The position numbers and the translations under genes were made by a program. 64,000 bases of DNA. Source: Paracoccus zhejiangensis (GTDB lineage: Bacteria > Pseudomonadota > Alphaproteobacteria > Rhodobacterales > Rhodobacteraceae). The stretch covers positions 1,798,001 to 1,862,000 of the forward strand of contig NZ_CP025430.1 of assembly GCF_002847445.1 (NCBI RefSeq). Direction: 5' to 3'. Below are positions 17,017 to 25,886 of this stretch, piece after piece. The notes beneath the pieces were generated by a model. That model had not been told where the DNA came from and did no database searches. It saw nothing but the letters and a program-made list of their open reading frames with translations. Every line of letters starts with the position of its first letter. The first letter of the stretch is position 1.

Positions 17017-18300
17017 TCAGGTTGCGACCAGCGCAATGCGGTGCTGCAGGTTGTTGCCATAGCCGCGCGGGTTCCAGCCCGGCGAGACCGGCGGCTGGCT
17101 GATCCCGTCGGCATCGGTCGCCCGCGCCCAGACCTCGTAATAGCCCGCCTGCGGCAGCGTCACATTGGCCCGCCAGCGCTGCCAGGCAAAGCGGTTCGGC
17201 GGCGCCAGCAGCTCGGCCTCCTGCCAGGTCGCGCCGAAATCGGTCGAGACATGGACGGCCGCCACATCGCCCTTGCCGCACCAGGCATGGCCGCGCACCT
17301 CGGTCGCAGCACCCGAGGGAACCTCGGTGCCAGTCTCGGGAAAGGTAATCAGCGATTTCACAGGCATCACCGTCATGATGACCATGTCCTCCTCGGGCAC
17401 CTCGGTCCCCGGCGCCACCGGATAGGCCGGCAGGCGGTAGGAATATCCGGTCATCTTCTCGCCGTCATGGACCTGGTCGCGGACCCAGATCCGGGTCAGG
17501 TATTTCTGCGAGACCGAACCCGGATAGCCCGGCACGACCAGCCGCAGCGGAAAGCCGTGCAGCGCCGGGATCGGCTCGCCATTCATCGCCCAGGCGATGA
17601 TCGCATCCTCCTCCAGCGCCTTCTCGATCGGCGCACCGCGCGAGATCGTCTGCTTCTCGGCGTCGCCCGACAGATGCACGTCATTGCCGTAATGGCCGGT
17701 ATAGACCGCCCCCGGCTTCACTCCCGCAGCCTTCAGCACATCGGCCAGCCGGACCCCGGTCCATTCCGGACAACCGATCGCACCCATGGTCCATTGATTG
17801 CCCGAGGAACCCGGCTGGAAGAAGGCCCGGCCATTGCCGCCGCATTCGACCCAGAGCACCTTGGTCACCGTCTCGAACTGCGCTTTCAGGTCCTCGAGCG
17901 TCAGGCTCAGCGGCGTCTCGACCTCGCCATCGACGGTCAGCGTCCAGCCCTCGGCATTGGCGTCCAGCGCGGTCTGCGGGACCAGCCCGTTCAGCCGCAC
18001 GAACATCCGTTCATAGGGGGTGATGTCATCGTCCAGAAGATGCGCCGGGGTCTCGGCATTCAGCGGCCGGTCACTCATGATCGTCAGGCCAGTCTTGCCC
18101 GACATCAGATCGGTCCCGGTATCCTGCGCCAGCGCCACGGGGATGATCCCGGCGGGCAGGTTGCGCTCGAAGGGGATGGTCATGCCCAGCAGGGCACCGA
18201 AGGCCGAGAGGCTGGTCCCGCGCAGGAAGGCGCGGCGCGAGTTTCCGGGCGGCTGATCGGTGTCAATCGGGGCGACAGCATGATCGGGCAGGTCGGACAT
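17017..18300 (-). CDS. sorA: sulfite oxidase family molybdopterin subunit (SorA/SoxC-like)
   Basis: A 427-residue periplasmic enzyme that would oxidise sulfite to sulfate. A twin-arginine motif (SRRAFLRG, residues 21-28) precedes a hydrophobic segment ending near residue 59. The molybdenum-ligating cysteine is Cys153 in WVECGGNGR. A C-terminal Mo-co dimerisation domain follows (WEAELL-type region and YYEVWARATDADG). The start has AGGAGG 7 nt upstream. It is the first gene of a two-gene unit with the cytochrome. No other sox genes are visible, so a stand-alone SorAB sulfite detoxification or energy role is more likely than the Sox complex. Confidence 0.85.
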   Translation of the reverse strand: MSDLPDHAVAPIDTDQPPGNSRRAFLRGTSLSAFGALLGMTIPFERNLPAGIIPVALAQDTGTDLMSGKTGLTIMSDRPLNAETPAHLLDDDITPYERMFVRLNGLVPQTALDANAEGWTLTVDGEVETPLSLTLEDLKAQFETVTKVLWVECGGNGRAFFQPGSSGNQWTMGAIGCPEWTGVRLADVLKAAGVKPGAVYTGHYGNDVHLSGDAEKQTISRGAPIEKALEEDAIIAWAMNGEPIPALHGFPLRLVVPGYPGSVSQKYLTRIWVRDQVHDGEKMTGYSYRLPAYPVAPGTEVPEEDMVIMTVMPVKSLITFPETGTEVPSGAATEVRGHAWCGKGDVAAVHVSTDFGATWQEAELLAPPNRFAWQRWRANVTLPQAGYYEVWARATDADGISQPPVSPGWNPRGYGNNLQHRIALVAT

Positions 18301-18411
18301 GTCCTAACCTCCTGTATAATCGTCATTAAATGCTTGGCGTCGCGTCAATGAGACTGCAGGGACTGCAAGCTGTCAAGCAGTTTCGCGAGCTGCCGCCCCG
18401 CAAGTGTTGGG

Positions 18412-19098
18412 TCAGTCCATCAGCTCGTCCAGCCCGGCCAGCGCCGCCAGCCGGTCGCGGTCGGTCAGCGTCACCCGCGTGCCCTGCACATGCACGCCCT
18501 CGGCTGCCAGCGCCTTCAAGGCGCGCGACAGGCTTTCGGGGGTGATGCCGAGATAGGAGGCAATGAGCCGCTTTTCGTAGGGCAGCGCGAAACCGGCCGC
18601 GTTGCCGTTCCGCACCGACAGCTTCAGCAGATAGGCAGCCAGCCGCTCGCGCGCCGAGCGCAGCTTCAGGCTCTTGGTGTGGCGGACCATGCTGCGGTAG
18701 CAACGGGCCAGTTCCTCGACCACATCGACAGCGAAATCGGCATCACGGCGAAAGGCCGCGCGCAGATCGGCCGAGGGGATCAGCACCACCCGGCTGGCCT
18801 CCAGCGTCCGCGCCGACATCAGGTGCGGCGCATCGCGGATGCAGGCCGCCAGGATGAAGCTGCTGACCGGGCGCAGGATCGCCATCGTGCTGTCGCGGCC
18901 CTGCCATTCCGAGAAAAGCTCGATCGAGCCCTCGACCAGCACATGCAGGAAGGTCGCGCGGCTGCCCTGACGGACCAGTTGCAGCTGCGCCGGAAATTCC
19001 TGCGCATAGGCCGCGTGCATCATGGCGTCGAAATTCGCCGTGGTCATGTTCCTAAACAGCCCGAGGCTGCGGATTTCCGCCCTGTCTTCGCTTCGCAT
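18412..19098 (-). CDS. narR: Crp/Fnr family regulator, NarR type
   Basis: A 228-residue regulator with an N-terminal cyclic-nucleotide-binding-like fold (VEGSIELFSEWQGRDSTMAI) and a C-terminal Crp-type helix-turn-helix (KRLIASYLGITPESLSRALK). It lacks the N-terminal cysteine cluster of FNR. In Paracoccus a protein of this type, NarR, lies divergent to narKGHJI and activates it in response to nitrate or nitrite; the same position and orientation are seen here. The ATG at 19098 has GAGAG upstream; an in-frame GTG at 19137 would add 13 residues. An FNR-type dyad lies ahead of it. Confidence 0.85.
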   Translation of the reverse strand: MRSEDRAEIRSLGLFRNMTTANFDAMMHAAYAQEFPAQLQLVRQGSRATFLHVLVEGSIELFSEWQGRDSTMAILRPVSSFILAACIRDAPHLMSARTLEASRVVLIPSADLRAAFRRDADFAVDVVEELARCYRSMVRHTKSLKLRSARERLAAYLLKLSVRNGNAAGFALPYEKRLIASYLGITPESLSRALKALAAEGVHVQGTRVTLTDRDRLAALAGLDELMD

Positions 19099-19155
19099 CA
19101 CATCTCTCGAATCGCCCTGTGGCTGTATTTCTCTCACGCCTGTGCGAACGGTGAA

Positions 19156-19169
19156 TTGACGCAGGTCAA
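19156..19169. promoter_or_regulatory. FNR/NarR-type dyad ahead of narR
   Basis: TTGACGCAGGTCAA is a perfect TTGAC-4 nt-GTCAA inverted repeat, differing from the consensus FNR half-sites (TTGAT/ATCAA) by C and G at the inner positions. It lies 57 bp upstream of the narR ATG. It could bind NarR, an Nnr-type relative or FNR. Confidence 0.55.
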
Positions 19170-19291
19170 ATCAAGGGATGACTTTTGTGGACCCACTGTT
19201 TGACCACATCGCCCCGGCACCGGGGTCGAGCGCAAGTCACCCCTGAACAGGCCTCAATCGCGGTCGGTTTTAACCATATCCGCTGGCTGCT

Positions 19292-19305
19292 TTGATCGAG
19301 ATCAA
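19292..19305. promoter_or_regulatory. FNR box upstream of narK
   Basis: TTGATCGAGATCAA is a perfect match to the FNR consensus (TTGAT, 4 nt, ATCAA). It is centred about 81 bp before the narK ATG. This position would fit oxygen-responsive activation of narKGHJI by an FNR homologue, or by NarR, which recognises similar sites. Confidence 0.75.
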
Positions 19306-19379
19306 GTCTGCCCCCGGGCCGGGATGGGATGCCACCCCTCGAACTGCCGCCTCTTGCGGCATTGAAGGGAGCTTATGTC

Positions 19380-22097
19380 ATGTCCGAGGGCACGACCCCG
19401 GTGGCCACCGAACAGCAGAAGGCGCTTTGGCTCAGCACCACGGCCTTCACGCTGTGCTTTGCCGTCTGGACCATCTTTTCCATCATCGGCCTGTCGATCA
19501 AGGAACAGCTTGGCCTGACCGAATTCCAATATGGCCTGCTGATCGCGACGCCGATCCTGACCGGGTCGCTGACCCGGCTGATCCTCGGCGTCTGGACCGA
19601 GCGTTACGGCGGCAGGCTGGTCTTTCCGGCGCAGATGATCCTGACCGGCGCGGCGACCTGGGCGCTGACCTGGGCCAACAGCTATCCGACCTTCCTTCTG
19701 GCCGCGCTTGGCGTGGGCCTTGCCGGCGGGTCCTTCATCATCGGCGTCGCCTATGTGTCGAAATGGTTCCCCGCCGGACGCCAGGGCACGGCGCTTGGCA
19801 TTTTCGGCATGGGCAATGTCGGCGCGGCGGTGACGAAATTCCTCGCCCCCTTCGTGCTGGTCGCCTGGGGATGGGAGGCCGTGGCGCAGATCTGGGCCGT
19901 GGGCATCAGCCTGATGGGCGTGATCTTCTTCCTCATCGCCCGCGATGACCCGGCCTTTGTCGAGCGCAAGGCGAAAGGCATTGCCGCGCCCTCGCTGGCC
20001 GAGCAGTTCGCACCGCTGAAGAACCTGCAGGTCTGGCGCTTTGCGCTCTATTACTTCTTCGTCTTCGGCGGTTTCGTCGCGCTGGCACTGTGGCTGCCGC
20101 ATTACCTCACTGATGTCTATGGCGCCGATGTGCGTCTGGCCGGCGTCGCCGCCGCCAGCTTCAGCCTCGCCGCCAGCGTCTTCCGCGCCTATGGCGGGGT
20201 GCTGTCGGACCGTTTCGGCGCGCGGCAGGTGATGTACTGGACCTTCGGCTTCTCGGCCGTGCTCCTCTTCATGCTGTCCTATCCGCCGACCGATTACATC
20301 GTGCACGGCAAGGACGGTCCGATCGCCTTCTCGACCAAGATGGACATGTGGCCCTTCGTCACCGTGCTGTTCGCGCTCGGTTTCTTCATGAGCCTCGGCA
20401 AGGCCGCCGTCTTCAAGCATATCCCGGTCTATTACCCGAACCATGTCGGCGCGGTCGGCGGCCTCGTGGGCATGATCGGCGGCCTTGGCGGCTTCGTCCT
20501 GCCCATCGTCTTCGGCGCGCTTCTGGACCTAACCGGGGTCTATACCTCGTGCTTCGCGCTGCTGCTGGTGATCGTCGTGGTCTCGGCCGCCTGGATGCAC
20601 CTGTCGATCCGCGCGATGGAGCGCAAGGCCCATGGCGAGGCGCTGGACCGTCTGCCGCAATTCCCCGAACTGCAGGAGATCCACGACCCCGAGCGCACGG
20701 TCATGCCCCGCACGCTGGAAGACTGGCGCCCCGAGGACAAGACCTTCTGGGCCGAGAAGGGCCGCAAGGTGGCACGGCGCAACCTGTGGCTGTCGATCCC
20801 TGCCCTTCTGCTGGCCTTCTCGGTCTGGATGGTCTGGTCGGTCGTCGTCGCGCGCCTGCCCTCGATCGGGTTCCAGTTCACGCAGAACCAGCTGTTCTGG
20901 CTGACCGCCCTGCCGGCCCTGTCGGGTGCGACGCTGAGGATCTTCTACAGCTTCATGGTGCCGATCTTCGGTGGCCGGCTCTGGACCACGCTCTCGACCG
21001 CCTCGCTGCTGATCCCGGCCATGGGCATCGGCTATGCGGTGCAGGACCCGACCACGCCTTACCTGATCTTCGTCATCCTCGCCCTGCTCTGCGGGCTGGG
21101 CGGCGGCAACTTTGCCTCGTCCATGTCCAATATCAGCTTCTTCTTCCCCAAGTCGGAAAAGGGCAATGCGCTGGCGCTGAACGCGGGTCTGGGCAACCTG
21201 GGCGTCTCGGTCATGCAGTTCCTGGTGCCGATCGTCATCACCATGGGCGTCTTTGGCGCGCTTGGCGGTGCGCCGCAAGAGCTTGCCGATGGCGGCCAGC
21301 TGTGGATGCAGAACGCGGGCTTCGTCTGGGTGCCCTTCATCGCCGTCTCGACCTTCCTCGCCTGGCTCGGGATGAATGACATCAGCGATGCCAAGGCCAG
21401 CTTCAAAGAGCAGGCGGTGATCTTTACCCGCAAGCACAACTGGCTGATGTGCCTGCTTTACGTCGGCACCTTCGGCAGCTTCATCGGCTTCTCGGCGGGC
21501 TTCCCGCTGCTGATCAAGCTGGTCTTCCCCGATGTGAACGCGCTGCAATTCGTCTTCCTTGGCCCGCTGGTCGGCGCGCTGAGCCGCGCCGGCACCGGCT
21601 GGCTTGCCGACCGCTTGGGCGGCGGGCGCGTCACCTTCTGGGTCTTTGCCGGCATGATCGTCTCGGCCGGGCTGGTGATCCTGTCCTTGCAGGCGCAATC
21701 CTTCGCGGGCTTCTTTGCCGGCTTCATGGCGCTGTTCTTCTTTACCGGCGTCGGCAATGCCTCGACCTTCCAGATGATCCCGGTGATCATGCGCAAGGAA
21801 ACCGAGCGTCTGGCCCCGAGCCTCGACGCCGATGGCCGCCGCCGTCAGGCCGAACGCGAATCCGCCGCCATCATCGCCTTTACCAGCGCGATCGGCGCCT
21901 ATGGCGGGTTCTTCATCCCGAAAGCCTATGGCAGCTCGATTGCCATGACCGGCTCGGCCGTGGGCGCCATCTGGCTGTTCATCGCCTTCTACGTCCTCTG
22001 CCTGATCGTGACCTGGGTCTTCTACACCCGGCCCGGCGGGCTGCTTCACGACATCGAACATCGCCGCGCGGCCCCCGCTGCGCCGCAAGCTGCCTGA
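19380..22097 (+). CDS. narK: NarK1-NarK2 fused nitrate/nitrite transporter
   Basis: A 905-residue protein of two complete MFS transporters in tandem. Domain 1 covers about residues 18-411 and domain 2 about 466-895, joined by a charged linker near 412-465. Each half has the nitrate-porter signature: FGMGNVGAAVTKFLAP in domain 1 and NAGLGNLGVSVMQFLVP in domain 2. Arginines likely to contact substrate are Arg66 and Arg520. In Paracoccus such a fusion combines proton-coupled nitrate uptake (NarK1) and nitrate/nitrite exchange (NarK2). The ATG at 19380 follows AAGGGAG; an upstream in-frame ATG at 19329 is less likely because it precedes that site. narG starts 21 nt downstream. Confidence 0.93.
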   Translation: MSEGTTPVATEQQKALWLSTTAFTLCFAVWTIFSIIGLSIKEQLGLTEFQYGLLIATPILTGSLTRLILGVWTERYGGRLVFPAQMILTGAATWALTWANSYPTFLLAALGVGLAGGSFIIGVAYVSKWFPAGRQGTALGIFGMGNVGAAVTKFLAPFVLVAWGWEAVAQIWAVGISLMGVIFFLIARDDPAFVERKAKGIAAPSLAEQFAPLKNLQVWRFALYYFFVFGGFVALALWLPHYLTDVYGADVRLAGVAAASFSLAASVFRAYGGVLSDRFGARQVMYWTFGFSAVLLFMLSYPPTDYIVHGKDGPIAFSTKMDMWPFVTVLFALGFFMSLGKAAVFKHIPVYYPNHVGAVGGLVGMIGGLGGFVLPIVFGALLDLTGVYTSCFALLLVIVVVSAAWMHLSIRAMERKAHGEALDRLPQFPELQEIHDPERTVMPRTLEDWRPEDKTFWAEKGRKVARRNLWLSIPALLLAFSVWMVWSVVVARLPSIGFQFTQNQLFWLTALPALSGATLRIFYSFMVPIFGGRLWTTLSTASLLIPAMGIGYAVQDPTTPYLIFVILALLCGLGGGNFASSMSNISFFFPKSEKGNALALNAGLGNLGVSVMQFLVPIVITMGVFGALGGAPQELADGGQLWMQNAGFVWVPFIAVSTFLAWLGMNDISDAKASFKEQAVIFTRKHNWLMCLLYVGTFGSFIGFSAGFPLLIKLVFPDVNALQFVFLGPLVGALSRAGTGWLADRLGGGRVTFWVFAGMIVSAGLVILSLQAQSFAGFFAGFMALFFFTGVGNASTFQMIPVIMRKETERLAPSLDADGRRRQAERESAAIIAFTSAIGAYGGFFIPKAYGSSIAMTGSAVGAIWLFIAFYVLCLIVTWVFYTRPGGLLHDIEHRRAAPAAPQAA

Positions 22098-22118
22098 ATT
22101 TCACAAGGAGACAGCAAT

Positions 22119-25100
22119 ATGAGCCATCTTCTGGATCGCCTGAACTTCCTGAAATCCGCCCGCAAGGACGTGTTTTCGGAGGGCCACGGCCAGACGACGA
22201 CCGAAAGCCGCGATTGGGAAGAGACCTATCGCTCGCGCTGGCGGCACGACAAGATCGTCCGCTCGACCCATGGTGTGAACTGTACCGGCTCCTGCTCGTG
22301 GAAGATCTACGTGAAGTCGGGCATCGTCACCTGGGAGACGCAGCAGACCGACTATCCGAGGACAAGGCCCGACCTGCCGAACCACGAACCGCGCGGCTGT
22401 GCGCGCGGCGCCTCCTACAGCTGGTATCTCTACAGTGCCAACCGGGTGAAGACGCCGCTGATCCGCGGCCGGCTGATGAAGCTCTGGCGCGAGAAGCGTA
22501 GGACCCTCACGCCGGTGGCGGCTTGGGAGGCGATCCAGACCGATCCCGATGCCCGCGACGGCTATACGCGGGTGCGCGGCAAGGGCGGTTTCGTCCGCGC
22601 CAGCTGGGAAGAAGCGACCGAGATCGTCGCCGCCGCGAATGCCTATACGGCCAAGAAATACGGCCCCGACCGGGTCTTCGGGTTCTCGCCGATCCCGGCA
22701 ATGTCGATGATCTCCTATGCGGCGGGCACCCGTTACCTGTCGCTGCTGGGCGGCACCTGCATGTCCTTCTATGACTGGTATTGCGACCTGCCGCCGGCCT
22801 CACCCCAGACCTGGGGCGAACAGACCGACGTGCCGGAATCGGCCGACTGGTACAATGCCGGCTACCTGCTGCTCTGGGGCTCGAACGTGCCGCAGACGCG
22901 GACGCCGGACGCGCATTTCTATACCGAGGCGCGCTATCGCGGCACCAAATCCGCCGTCATCTGCCCCGACTATTCCGAGGCGGCGAAGTTCGGGGACATC
23001 TGGTTGAACGCCAAGCAGGGCACCGATGCGGCATTAGGGATGGCCTTTGGCCATGTCATCCTGCGCGAGTTCCACCTGGACCGCCAGGCCAGCTATTTCG
23101 AGGATTACTGCCGCCGCTATTCCGACATGCCGATGCTGGTGCGTCTGGACCGGCAGGGCGACCGGCTGGTACCGGGCCGGCAATTGCGCGCCGCCGATCT
23201 GGCCGATGGGCTGGGTCAGACCATCAACCCCGACTGGAAGACCGTCGCCATCGACGAGACGACCGGCGGACTGGTGGTGCCGAACGGCTCGATCGGTTTC
23301 CGCTGGGGCGAAGAGCATGGGCGCTGGAACCTCGAGGAGAAGGCCGGCGACGCCGAGACGCGGTTGCGCCTGTCGCTGATCCTCGAGGAAGACCGCGACG
23401 ATGTGGCCGCCGTCGATTTCCCCTATTTCGGCGGGGCCGCGACCAATGGCTTCGCGGTCGACAAGCGCGGCGAGGTGCTGACCCGTAATGTGCCGGTCAA
23501 GCGCATCACCCTGGCCGATGGCAGCGAGGCGCTGGTCGCCACGGTCTTCGACCTTTTCTGCGCCAATTACAGCCTCGACCGTGGCCTTGGCGGCGATCAC
23601 GTCGCCCGCGACTATGACGCCGATGTGCCCTTCACGCCCGCATGGGCCGAGCGCATTACCGGCGTGCGCCGCGACAAGATCATTCAGGTGGCGCGCGAGT
23701 TCGCCAGCAATGCCGAAAAGACCAATGGCCGTTCGATGATCATCATCGGCGCGGCGATGAACCATTGGTTCCACATGGACATGAACTATCGCGCCGTCAT
23801 CAACATGCTGGTGATGTGTGGCTGCGTCGGCAATTCGGGCGGTGGCTGGGCGCATTATGTCGGTCAGGAAAAACTGCGCCCGCAGACCGGCTGGACGGCG
23901 CTGGCCTTCGCGCTGGACTGGGCGCGCCCGCCACGGCACATGAACTCGACCTCGGCCTGGTATGCCCATACCGACCAGTGGCGTTACGAGACGGTCAGCG
24001 CGGCGGAGATCCTGTCACCCACCGCCCCGGAGGGCGACTGGACCAAGCTGAGCCTGATCGATTACAACATCCGCGCCGAACGCATGGGCTGGCTGCCCTC
24101 GGCCCCGCAGCTGAAGACCAACCCGCTGGCCGTCGGCCGTGCGGCGAAGGCGGCAGGCGTCGAGGTCAAGGATTACGTCGCCGAGCGGCTGAAATCGGGC
24201 GAGTTGCAGATGTCCTGCGAAGACCCCGACGCGCCCGAGAACTGGCCGAGGAACCTCTTCGTCTGGCGCTCGAACCTGCTCGGGTCCTCGGGCAAGGGGC
24301 ATGAGTATTTCCTCAAGCACCTGCTGGGCACACAGCATGGCGTGCAGGGCAAGGATCTGGGCGAGGAAGGCCGTCAGAAGCCGGCCGAGGCCATCTGGCA
24401 TGACAAGGCGCCCGAGGGGAAACTGGACCTGCTGGTGACCATCGACTTCCGCATGTCCACCACGGCGGTCTATGCCGACATCGTCCTGCCAACCGCCAGT
24501 TGGTACGAGAAGGACGACATGAACACCTCGGACATGCACCCCTTCATCCACCCGCTGCAGGCGGCGGTGGACCCGGCTTACGAGTCCAAGTCAGACTGGG
24601 AAATCTTCAAATCCATCGCGAAGAAATTCTCCGAGGTCGCGCCCGAGGTGCTGGGGGTCGAGACCGACGTGGTGCAGCTGCCGCTGCAGCATGACAGCCC
24701 GTCCGAAATCGCGCAGAACCTTGTCAGCGACTGGAAGCAGGGCCAGTGCGACCTCATCCCCGGCCAGACGGCGCCGAGTTACATCGAGGTGACGCGCGAT
24801 TACCCGAACCTCTATCGGCGTTTCACCGCGCTTGGCCCGCTGATGGAAAAGATCGGCAATGGCGGCAAGGGCATTGCCTGGGACACCAAGACCGAGGTGC
24901 ATCACCTGCAGGCGCTGAACGGCACCGTCACCGAGGACGGCCCGACCCGGGGCATGGCGAAGATCGAGACCGCCATCGACGCGGCCGAGGTGGTGCTGAT
25001 GCTGGCACCCGAGACCAATGGCGAGGTGGCGGTGAAAGCCTGGACGGCGCTGGCCAAGGCCACCGGGCGCAATCACAAGCATCTGGCCGAGGTCAAGGAA

Positions 25101-25886
25101 GACGAGAAGATCCGCTTCCGCGACATCGCCGCCCAGCCCCGCAAGATCATCTCGAGCCCGACTTGGTCGGGGATCGAAAGCGAAGAGGTCTGCTATAATG
25201 CCGGCTGGACCAATGTCCACGAACTGATCCCGTGGCGCACCCTGTCGGGTCGCCAGCAGCTCTATCAGGACCACGAATGGATGCGCGCCTTTGGCGAGGG
25301 TTTCGTCACCTGGCGCCCGCCGGTGGACCTGAAGACCGTGGGCACGGCGGCGACGAATTCGCTGGCCTCGGGTGAAAAGCACGTGGTGCTGAACTTCCTG
25401 ACCCCGCACCAGAAATGGGGCATCCACTCGACCTATACCGACAACCTCTTGATGCTGACGCTGAACCGCGGCGGCCCGGTGGTCTGGATGTCCGAGACCG
25501 ATGCCCGCACCGCCGGCATCGTCGACAATGACTGGGTCGAGGTCTTCAACAGCAATGGTGCCATCGCCGCCCGTGCGGTGGTCAGCCAGCGCATGAAGGA
25601 AGGCAGCATGTTCATGTATCACGCGCAGGAGAAGATCGTGAACACGCCGGGCAGTCAGGTCACTGGCGCACGGGGCGGCATCCACAACTCGGTCACCCGC
25701 ATCGTGCCCAAGCCCACCCACATGATCGGCGGCTATGCCCAGCTCAGCTATGGCTTCAACTATTACGGCACGGTCGGCGCCAACCGCGACGAATTCGTGA
25801 TCGTCCGCAAGATGACCAAGGTCGACTGGCTCGACGGCCCGCTGGACGACCGGCCCGCAACCCAGACCCCGGAGGCAGCGGAATGA
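22119..25886 (+). CDS. narG: respiratory nitrate reductase alpha subunit
   Basis: A 1255-residue cytoplasmic catalytic subunit of membrane-bound nitrate reductase. The FS0 cluster ligands are His51, Cys55, Cys59 and Cys94, matching E. coli NarG. The molybdenum aspartate is Asp223 in WYCDLPP. Length and the C-terminal molybdopterin-binding domain (WGIHSTYTDN, VFNSNGAIAARAV) are normal. AAGGAG precedes the start. It overlaps narH by ATGA, so the two are translationally coupled. Confidence 0.97.
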   Translation: MSHLLDRLNFLKSARKDVFSEGHGQTTTESRDWEETYRSRWRHDKIVRSTHGVNCTGSCSWKIYVKSGIVTWETQQTDYPRTRPDLPNHEPRGCARGASYSWYLYSANRVKTPLIRGRLMKLWREKRRTLTPVAAWEAIQTDPDARDGYTRVRGKGGFVRASWEEATEIVAAANAYTAKKYGPDRVFGFSPIPAMSMISYAAGTRYLSLLGGTCMSFYDWYCDLPPASPQTWGEQTDVPESADWYNAGYLLLWGSNVPQTRTPDAHFYTEARYRGTKSAVICPDYSEAAKFGDIWLNAKQGTDAALGMAFGHVILREFHLDRQASYFEDYCRRYSDMPMLVRLDRQGDRLVPGRQLRAADLADGLGQTINPDWKTVAIDETTGGLVVPNGSIGFRWGEEHGRWNLEEKAGDAETRLRLSLILEEDRDDVAAVDFPYFGGAATNGFAVDKRGEVLTRNVPVKRITLADGSEALVATVFDLFCANYSLDRGLGGDHVARDYDADVPFTPAWAERITGVRRDKIIQVAREFASNAEKTNGRSMIIIGAAMNHWFHMDMNYRAVINMLVMCGCVGNSGGGWAHYVGQEKLRPQTGWTALAFALDWARPPRHMNSTSAWYAHTDQWRYETVSAAEILSPTAPEGDWTKLSLIDYNIRAERMGWLPSAPQLKTNPLAVGRAAKAAGVEVKDYVAERLKSGELQMSCEDPDAPENWPRNLFVWRSNLLGSSGKGHEYFLKHLLGTQHGVQGKDLGEEGRQKPAEAIWHDKAPEGKLDLLVTIDFRMSTTAVYADIVLPTASWYEKDDMNTSDMHPFIHPLQAAVDPAYESKSDWEIFKSIAKKFSEVAPEVLGVETDVVQLPLQHDSPSEIAQNLVSDWKQGQCDLIPGQTAPSYIEVTRDYPNLYRRFTALGPLMEKIGNGGKGIAWDTKTEVHHLQALNGTVTEDGPTRGMAKIETAIDAAEVVLMLAPETNGEVAVKAWTALAKATGRNHKHLAEVKEDEKIRFRDIAAQPRKIISSPTWSGIESEEVCYNAGWTNVHELIPWRTLSGRQQLYQDHEWMRAFGEGFVTWRPPVDLKTVGTAATNSLASGEKHVVLNFLTPHQKWGIHSTYTDNLLMLTLNRGGPVVWMSETDARTAGIVDNDWVEVFNSNGAIAARAVVSQRMKEGSMFMYHAQEKIVNTPGSQVTGARGGIHNSVTRIVPKPTHMIGGYAQLSYGFNYYGTVGANRDEFVIVRKMTKVDWLDGPLDDRPATQTPEAAE

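Noticed and set aside
18412..19098. Assignment of the regulator as FNR
   Set aside because: The N-terminal cysteines needed for the [4Fe-4S] cluster are absent; the NarR type fits better.
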